Assembly: GCF_026151205.1 (NCBI RefSeq)
Contig: NC_087076.1
Location: forward strand, 2,627,902-2,691,901
DNA length: 64,000 nucleotides
From: Bolinopsis microptera
Taxonomy: Eukaryota; Ctenophora; Tentaculata; Lobata; Bolinopsidae
Direction: 5' to 3'
The notes beneath the pieces were generated by a model that did no database searches, had not been told where the DNA came from, and saw only the letters and a list, made by a program, of their open reading frames with translations. Position 1 is the first letter of the stretch, and every line of letters begins with the position of its first letter. Positions 1 to 7,884 of this stretch are shown here, piece after piece. The position numbers and the translations under genes are program-made.

Positions 1-253
1 TATAAAATCGGTCAAATGCAGTTTAGATTAGTTCAATATATTTTATACTTGTTATTGAGCACACAACAGGAGCAACTGATGAAATAAATAGATATTAGAT
101 AATTTCTTGCATGATAAATATATGTAGTAACACAGAGTTTTCAGTTAACACCGCATTCGACAAACCAGTAATAAGGAAATATGTGACTAACACGAGAATA
201 ACACGTGTCTAACACGTGACACGCTTTGTTCACGAGACGGAGCTCATTCTTAC

Positions 254-2318
254 TTTGAGATTACCATCATGAGTAAGTCGCAGTCTGTTACACCCACCAC
301 AGAAGTTTCTGCTCATTGAGGAGATAAATCCTATACTTCCAGAATGTCCCTCCACAGTGTAGTTCTGAAATCACACAAGATATATTGATGTGATTAAGTG
401 GGCGAATACAGGTTGGAAAATGAACTTGTTTATAGTAAACGAAATAACAATCTACAATTCTGATAATTGAACGTGGCTATAGTTATTATTCGTTATCTCA
501 CATACCATAGAGGTACTGGTTTGTTCATCATTCTGGCGACTCAGCTTGCCGAATTTTTCCTCGATGATGCTGATTTGAGCCTGATATGGTATGAACTTGT
601 GCTTACTCCACGCGTTTCCAGAAAAGGGCATGAACTCCAGAAATCTAACTGATATCCGGTCTTCTTTCGTCAGAGATACGAAATCACATATCTCATCATC
701 ATTTACCCCTTTCATGACGACTGTGTTCAGCTTAAATATATAAACATGTAAATATATAAATATATAAATACACGATGTTAACAGGATTACATTTAACTTT
801 TCAATTTATCAACATTTTGCTCTAATGGTGACATCCTCTGGATCAGACAGAGGTAGAGTGTTATCGGGATTACTTCTGTAGTAGTTGTACAGCAATACTA
901 AGGTAATGGGACTACTGCGGACCCTCTACCGGCCAAACCTTGTTAACAGAGCCGCAGTCAAGGTTTGGTGAATGGAAGTTAAAAGCGCTTAAGGGACATA
1001 ATCCCATTAGCTTAGTATTGCTGTACAACTACTACAAATTTTGCTCTAATATGTAAATCGAAGCAGAAAAGACAATGTTAAAAAAGGTTCGCAGATTACA
1101 GTGCACTTACTTTGACAGATTTTAGAGGAGAATCGATAGCTTCTCTAACTCCTTTCAAAACTTTTTGAAGAGTTGCCGCTGAAATTAAATTTAAATTATC
1201 TTTACATCTGTTATTCATGGATCTGCCAAAATCGAGCTTAAACATTATAGGCACATTAGTAAAAAAACATTGTCATTATTATTCGTCTTGTTGTATTGTA
1301 ACATCGGCTGTTAACTGTTCATCGTTCCCCAGCACCGCACCAAGGGAGCACGTCACCCAGTATACATCATACATGTGATTTATACTGCGCGGCGTAAAAA
1401 CTTAGTGCTGAAAGAAACTTTGTATTTACAAGACTTCACAGCGCAAGACATTTTATCATAATATCCAGGTCAGTTTTGCCACTTTGTAATGTGATAAGTT
1501 CTGAATGAGTTAATTAGACTCAACCCGGCCGTCATTGATTGATTCAAAAAATCCTTTTTATAGAACGATAAATTGACAAAATCAGTAAAATGTAAATCAC
1601 CTGGACGGCGACCAATGAAAGCAAATTTCTGAGGGACTAAAGTATCCAGACTAATGTTAACGTTGTCAAGTCCAGCAGATACCAAGCTCGGTAAGTGGCG
1701 AGACAGTGTCACAGCGTTCGTTGTTAACGCCACTGTTTCAATTCCATCCAACGATTTTAATTTCTCTGCAGTAATTGTAGTATCAAACCAACGAATCACC
1801 AAGCATTTTGTTAGAAATTCCTAACAGTTAAAATATACAACAAAAAGTAATCTATCAAAAAGTAGTCTAAAAACTTACCAATTAAATAAACAAGGTCCTT
1901 GTTAATAAGAGGTTCTCCACCAGTAAGACGTATCTTATTGACCCCCTGGTTAGCAAATATCTCAGCTAACTGTATTATCTCACTTGTAGTTAACAAATCT
2001 GGTTTTGGAGTAAGATCCACCCCTTCCAAAGGCATACAGTATTGACCTGGTGTTAGTTTAGTTGTTATATAACCAATTATAAAATATATTTTAAAATCGG
2101 TTTAGAAACATTGAAATGCCAGTCAGAATCAGATTCTAAGAAAAATACGAAAGTTTACAGTGCAAAATTTAAAATAAATAAAAAATATTATCAAACAAAC
2201 ATCGTAGGTTGCATCTTTCAGCGATTGATATTCTGAGATAGGTGTGTTCTCTGTTGAAAGTGTCCACTAATTTTGCCTGTTTCCCGGTAGGAATCTCTTT
2301 AACAAAACTCTGTAACAT
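254..2318 (-). CDS. MOCS1: MOCS1 (MoaA-type GTP 3',8-cyclase), 3' part outside window
   Basis: This is the first enzyme of molybdenum cofactor synthesis, a radical SAM protein that converts GTP to the cyclic pyranopterin precursor, normally in mitochondria. Six exons join in phase: 2201-2318, 1879-2046, 1601-1765, 1111-1178, 506-730 and 254-364, 285 codons in all. The radical-SAM cluster CNLRCQYC (CxxxCxxC) is split across the first intron. Next come GGEP, the [12 protein letters not shown] segment, and FCGGCNR in exon 254-364, which supplies part of the second Fe-S cluster. Its exon 254-364 ends at a GTAAG donor, so the last Cys and the C-terminus lie to the left of position 1. The 5' end is uncertain: I used the ATG at 2316-2318, but an acceptor (TTACAG) follows it directly, so a further upstream exon with the targeting peptide is possible. 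Family assignment is firm; the start is not. Confidence 0.93.
814..1050. repeat. Small foldback element in a MOCS1 intron
   Basis: Arms at 878-911 and 1002-1035 are inverted repeats matching at 33 of 34 positions. A shorter inner pair (CCAAACCTTG and CAAGGTTTGG) lies between them. A 13-bp direct repeat, ATTTTGCTCTAAT, flanks the block at 814-826 and 1038-1050 and looks like a target-site duplication. The left duplication sits 51 bp outside the left arm but the right one abuts the right arm, so the true element may be 827-1037 with an asymmetric end. It has no coding capacity and sits between two exons of the host gene. Confidence 0.6.
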
Positions 2319-3161
2319 GTTTGAGATTAAAGAAAGTGCAAAGTTAGCACAGAAACGCAATGTTCTTCAGCAAGAGGAAACGAAGAATCTATTCGACCAT
2401 GTCAGGGTCAGGTGAAATGCTGGTAAACTTAATCTGAAGACTATTTAGTTACCTGAGTAGAGAAGGCTCTGAGAGAGGAGGGAAATTTGCGAAACATCAG
2501 AATATTTCTGAGGATTTTACCATTACTTGCAGCTGTCATGAGAGAATGAGATTATTATAGGCTGATTAAAAATGCCATTAAATTTACCTTCAGAACGAAT
2601 GTTCAGTTTTTAGATTATATTCTTAATATCACTAAAGCATTTTATAACTTAAGCCAACAGTTAGAAATTAACACACAGTAGGTTGTACAAACTGCTGCAA
2701 ATTGAATGTTGAGAAATATTAATTATTAACTCCCGTTGTTTTGAATAATGTACATTATTAGCTCAATAAATTTTCTACATGCTAGATATTAATACATATA
2801 TACTCATCTAAATACATTATCATTAACATTTCATAAACGCAATCCCAGAAATATAAATCGTAAAAATTTAAATGTATTTTGAAAGTAGACTGTAGAGTAC
2901 AAAATCCTAAATTATCATTATCAATGCACTACAAATAATCCGTAAACAACAACTAAACAACTATAATAAAATACAAACACACAAAACTCAAAGGTGATAT
3001 TATCAAATCAAACAAAAGGGAACTTTCAGATACATAATATGCCATCGCTTAAAACTGAATGGGATGGCAAAAAATTATGAAAAAAGGAATAATATAATGG
3101 AATAAGAGCACTCAGTACTACTTTATTTATAAAATTATTGTCCGTCAAAATTATACTATTT
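2319..3161. other. Intergenic spacer, MOCS1 5' side to sirtuin 3' side
   Basis: About 840 bp of AT-rich sequence separates the presumed MOCS1 start from the sirtuin stop codon. No open frame with splice-supported homology was recognised on either strand. It must hold the MOCS1 promoter and possibly a first MOCS1 exon. It also holds the sirtuin polyadenylation region. Confidence 0.5.
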
Positions 3162-6086
3162 TTACAAATCGTATGACACATTCTTTACTAGAGCTCCTTT
3201 TGATTGTTCCCCTAATTTGAAGACCAGCTCAACTTTATCAACTTCAAAACCTTCTTTAAACTCAACAACAACAGTGTAAGACTGGGTCACATCAGGGATA
3301 GACTCAACCGGTAGAGAGAAGTCTCCGTTTAGTTTCTGCTCAAATGTCTTATCTCCTCCGCTCTAGATAGCGATATTACAAATATCAAGAGGGGTTTATT
3401 GATAATCTAACACCTGACTTGAAGCATATCTATGAGTTTATTAATAACTATCTTGGACAGTCATATTCTGATGCGGTACTTTCTCTATAAATACATCTAC
3501 ATTCTACACAGTTGCAGTATGCTACAAATAATTAGAACCTGACTCACGGTTAATCTCAGTTCCACGTTCTCAATAAAAACAGCCGGTTCATTGAACCGTG
3601 GGGTAGTGGCTATAACTTCATCTCCAACTGCTTTGATCACAAACTCCTGTCGGTACTCAAACTTTAGATCCCTTTTAGTTTCTGAAACTTGGTAACATTT
3701 GCATTGGGATGATTGATTTCGTTCTAAAAATTAGAGTAACTTAAAAATGTCGTTGTAACACCAATCATGAAGCACAATAAAAGATGGTATATATAAATAG
3801 TGGAACTTACAAAGGTGATTTAGGATTCGTATCATGAAGTTGTCAATGTGATCATGAATACATATCTCAGCTTGTGTATCGTAAGGTGTATCTTGTCTGT
3901 TGCAGATAACAAAACAACTTGATAAGGATGGTAAGTCACAGAACGGAGATGTTCTCATACTGCTACCTGTAATACAGCTCCTGTTATTGGTCTTACATTT
4001 ACCTGTAATACCTCCTGTTATTGGTCTCACATTTACAAATTCTCTATAATATATAGTATAACAACTCCAGTAAAAGAGCAATACATATACTAACAATAAC
4101 CACTCAACACGTGACAACAGGTGACATACCCAAAACAATGACCAGGTCAGCAGCTTTAGCGGCTTTCTCTGCTTTTTTCAGGGGTCCCACAGGTACCATC
4201 TGCCCATACCTCACACCGGTCTTCTTTAACTTTCCGGAACATTCTTCTTTTTCACAACGGCGATGTAAAGCCGGAGTTATCACTTTTCTTATGTACCGTG
4301 TTTTGCAGGTTAGGCACTCCTGAGATACACTGATAAACAACAAATCAATAAGATCTAAAGCACACTATTGGTTCCTGTCATTTACTGACACATCAAGAAT
4401 CACTGACATTATGAGTTGGTTAAGAGAATGTGCTTACCTCAATAAAAGCAGTCCCAAAAACGTTAGCTGACTTTTCCCAGGGAGTTCCACTTTTCTGATG
4501 CAATCCATCATGATTAGATGTTGCAACAAATCTTACAATATTAAAGGTTTAAGTCTCTAGAGTGATTTTCATTTGCCCATATTTTACTTGAAGTACTATT
4601 GCAACTTGTGAGGTAGCTTGTAATTTGTCAGCGAATGTTATAAAAGACCCGTTCAAAATACCCGTATTAATGTAAGACAAAGAAAGGAGTCAAAGCACTC
4701 ATAACATAACAGATTAACAATGTTTTATTAAGGGGGCCGGGGGGGGGGGGGGTCTTCATCAAAATTATCTCGAAATTGATTTTATAGTTGTTTCTGATAG
4801 AGGGGAGTGATATCTATCAGCTGCTTTTAGTCCCATGGAAAAATATTGTTCCTAGCCGAAATTATCGCTGGTCAAAGGTCAGCGCTCATGAGTAATTGTA
4901 TTGCGCGAGCGATTTTCAATCGCGCATCCTGAAAATCGAGTCTAAAAATCTATCTTCTCCTAAATTTTTTGAGCAATCACCCTGAAACTTTCAGGATATG
5001 TTCTAGGGATCATTTAGAAGAGAAGTATCGAGCCGAATTTTGAGATAGGCCTCAGAAAATTTTTAAATCGATTTTGAAAATCTTGGACCTGGAAAAATCG
5101 TAAAAAAATGAGGTCCAAGATTTTCAAAATCGAATTAAAAATTTTCTGAGGCCTATCTCAAAATTCGGCTCGATACTTCTCTTCTAAATGATCCCTAGAA
5201 CATATCCTGAAAGTTTCAGGGTGATTGCTCAAAAAATGTAGGAGAAGATAGATTTTTAGACTTGATTTTCAGGACGAGCGATTGAAAATCGCTCGCGCAA
5301 TACAATTACACATGAGCGCTGACCTTTGACCAGCGATAATTTCGGCTAGGAACAATATTTTTCCATGGGACCAAAAGCAGCTGGTAGATATCACTCCCCT
5401 CTATCAGAAACAACTATAAAATCAATTTCGAGAGAATTTTGATGAAGACCCCCCCGGCCCCCTTAATGAGCATTGTAAGGATACCTTTGCTAACCCCCCA
5501 TAAACCAAGGATTGAAAGAAACGCCATTATGCTATTTCCCGGAGAGGCCCGGTATTATAGAGGTGCCACTATAGAGGTGCCACTATAGAGGTGTCACTAT
5601 AGAGGTGCCACTATATATTCATATCACAGCCCGGAATTACAAACTCACTCGAATCTAGGATCTTTCTCCATCAAGAAGGAAATAGCACGATGCCCAACAG
5701 TTGGCATCTTGGAGTCCAAGTCCCTCTCAGAGATTCCCATTTGAGCTATATTGAGAGGTGCTTTGTCTAAACCATGGTCACCACGAAAATCTGATGTTTG
5801 AGTTATTTAGATAAATAAATGGACGTTTTAACATATATATAATACATCTATTGGTGAAACTAATAGCACTTTGCAGCCACAACATTATACATGATGTAAC
5901 AATATGTAGTGTGGTAAGCACAGCCCCCTACTAATAAGAAGATGTAACAATCAAACCAGGAATGTTAGCAGCTGTAGATATTCCAGCTCCAGTGAAAAAA
6001 ACTATGTGTTCAGAAACGTCCAACAGAGAATAGAGTTTGGAGTATTTCTCTTGTAACTCGTCAGATTGGTCAAGGAACTCAGTCAT
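3162..6086 (-). CDS. SIRT7-like class IV sirtuin lacking the catalytic histidine
   Basis: Seven exons join in phase: 5957-6086, 5649-5790, 4438-4531, 4130-4319, 3811-3966, 3548-3687 and 3162-3362, giving 350 residues. The NAD-binding parts are present: GAGIST, IPDFRG across an intron, and SNHDGL in place of the usual QNxDGL. LG-GSS spans an intron and a late FVICNRQ strand follows. The four zinc cysteines are kept as CLTC and CEKEEC. The family ELHGN box, which carries the catalytic His, reads NVFGTA here, so His is Phe. The C-terminus adds about 110 residues of beta-rich sequence that I do not recognise. TGAGISTAANIP and the ALHRRC segment are closest to SIRT7. The acceptor of exon 3548-3687 is the weakest point, because the upstream TTTTAG acceptor would give a stop. 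The ATG is chosen at 6084-6086; only about 33 residues precede GAGIS, so an upstream exon may be missing. Confidence 0.8.
4728..5466. mobile_element. 731-bp foldback MITE with TTAA duplication (piggyBac-like)
   Basis: The sequence 4732-5462 is a near-perfect palindrome. The left arm runs from GGGGGCCGGGG to about 5090 and the right arm from about 5112 to CCCCGGCCCCC. A spacer of roughly 20 bp lies between them. TTAA occurs on both sides at 4728-4731 and 5463-5466, the target duplication typical of the piggyBac superfamily, whose ends also begin with a run of C or G. It carries no ORF and lies inside a sirtuin intron. The long arms would form a very stable hairpin in DNA or pre-mRNA. Superfamily is inferred from the TTAA and the end bases only. 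Confidence 0.78.
5556..5613. repeat. 14-bp tandem repeat, four copies
   Basis: The unit TATAGAGGTGCCAC occurs four times in a row, with one C-to-T change in the third copy. It lies in the sirtuin intron, 36 bp from the donor of exon 5649-5790 on the minus strand. There is no sign of function beyond being a minisatellite. Confidence 0.85.
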
Positions 6087-6261
6087 CCCTAACTGATTAG
6101 TATTTAGTTGGTTTGACAAAGTCAGGAAATATAATAATATATAATATATGTATGCAGATGCATTAAAGAGAGTGAAGATATTATTACTATCCCTCACCTT
6201 GTAGAATTACAACATATAAATACAACACAATAATAATTGTGAAAATCAATCCAAATCTTAC

Positions 6262-7884
6262 ATGTTACGGTGTTTGTACTTTACCTTTGTACATCTATAC
6301 AAGTACAAATACACAATTGCAATGGAAAAGTCTGCTCATAACTCTGCAAAGAATCTTCTCGTCAACGGTTTATGTAAAGCTTGTTCGAATGATGAGGTTG
6401 TCAAAAGTACCGACATTGTACAGTGTTTTTGGTGTAAGGACAGTTTTCATGCTATCAACTGTGATGAAACTTGCAATGTCAGTGCGCCCACGGTTTTTAC
6501 TGCTCACCTGTCTCATGCTGTGAACAACACTTCATCTTATGCTAAACGATTTGGTCGCTTTCTATTTATCTGTAATGATTGTAGTACTGCTGAGGAGGAA
6601 AAGAGGGCTGCTACTACCGTAGATCGGGTAGGATTGTTAGATAATAAAATAGATGCCATAAATTTGGAGTTCAGGGAAGAGATGTCTGAACTTAAAACCT
6701 TGCTGAAGGAACAACTGTCCCAGAAACCTGAGAGAGCTCAAGAGCGATCCTCAGATCAGGTTGATTTTATGAAACAATTTGCTGAACAGTTTTCATCTTT
6801 AAAAGAAGACCTCACGAAAAATATCAATGATGTTATTGACAATAAAGTAAACACTGTTGTAACAAAATCTGGTACTGTTTCTCATACAAAGGACGTTCTC
6901 TATTCCAGCTTGTTTACCGACTCAAACAGTTCCACACCATCTGCTCAACCACCACATGTTCCAATTGCTCCAACACGTACACAACCTTCATCACCCGAGA
7001 TTCTAATTCTGTCCCCGAAAGAAGAACAATCGGTAAATGCTGCAACAATGACGAATGTGAAAAAATTTGCTACTGATAAATTAAAGAGCAGTCAAGTAGT
7101 ATTTCTCAGATGTAATGAAAACAACAAGAAAGTTTCAATTGGCTTCCCTAATGCTGAAATTCGTGATAAGGCTACTTCACTTCTCAATGATGGAAATACC
7201 TTAGATTCGTATGGATATCAGTCTAAGAATGGCAACAAAATGCTGCCAAAAGTTACTATTTATGGTGTTTCTTCTGAAGTTCTTGACGATATAGACACTA
7301 CAGCTGTAGGGAATGATGCCGATAAACTTAGGGATCTTGAAAAGAACCACTTAGTCGCCCAAATTGTGGAGAAAAACTCGTCCATCAAAGATTTGTATGA
7401 AGCAAGGCACACTATCAGTATTGTCTATCTCAATAAGATAAAACGTTTCACCAACGATAAGCAGGAACGCATAGAGCTCACTATTGGAATCAAACTATCA
7501 CCATCTGTCTATAGAGTCCTCTTTAACCAACAACAAGGATCTCTCTATTTAGGTAGTCGCAGATACAAAGTAACTGATCGCTTCTACATCAAACAGTGTT
7601 ATCATTGTCAAATGATTGGACACACTTCTGTTGACTGTAATGAAGTCAAAACAAATAAACATCCTACCTGCATGTACTGTATGGGAAGTCACCGGTCTTC
7701 AGCATGCCAATTTAAGCAGAAGAAGGACAAACATGCCTGTGCTCGATGTTTGGCTTCAACACACACTAATGATGCCGAGAATTCAAGAACACATAATGCG
7801 GCAGCTTACGATTGTCCTGTGTTGGTAAGAGAAACTAAACGTATTGCTGCTAACACTGATTTTATTTCAAAAAACGTAATGTGA
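6262..7884 (+). CDS. LINE ORF1: PHD-like finger, coiled coil, CCHC zinc knuckles
   Basis: The protein has 540 residues if the first ATG (6262) is used, or 520 from the ATG at 6322. Residues about 30-110 form a Cys/His-rich PHD-like module (CKAC, CFWC, CDETC, CNDC). A charged helical stretch follows at about 115-200, then a poorly conserved middle. The C-terminus has CCHC knuckles: CYHCQMIGHTSVDC, CMYCMGSHRSSAC and a longer CARC...H...C cluster. This is the usual RNA-binding ORF1 role in LINE ribonucleoproteins. The stop TGA at 7882-7884 lies just beyond a slippery heptamer that leads into ORF2. Confidence 0.85.
   Translation: MLRCLYFTFVHLYKYKYTIAMEKSAHNSAKNLLVNGLCKACSNDEVVKSTDIVQCFWCKDSFHAINCDETCNVSAPTVFTAHLSHAVNNTSSYAKRFGRFLFICNDCSTAEEEKRAATTVDRVGLLDNKIDAINLEFREEMSELKTLLKEQLSQKPERAQERSSDQVDFMKQFAEQFSSLKEDLTKNINDVIDNKVNTVVTKSGTVSHTKDVLYSSLFTDSNSSTPSAQPPHVPIAPTRTQPSSPEILILSPKEEQSVNAATMTNVKKFATDKLKSSQVVFLRCNENNKKVSIGFPNAEIRDKATSLLNDGNTLDSYGYQSKNGNKMLPKVTIYGVSSEVLDDIDTTAVGNDADKLRDLEKNHLVAQIVEKNSSIKDLYEARHTISIVYLNKIKRFTNDKQERIELTIGIKLSPSVYRVLFNQQQGSLYLGSRRYKVTDRFYIKQCYHCQMIGHTSVDCNEVKTNKHPTCMYCMGSHRSSACQFKQKKDKHACARCLASTHTNDAENSRTHNAAAYDCPVLVRETKRIAANTDFISKNVM

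Noticed and set aside
1470-1600. C-terminal extension of the MOCS1 exon past 1601
   Set aside because: It is intron read-through; the GTGATT donor and phase continue correctly into exon 1111-1178.
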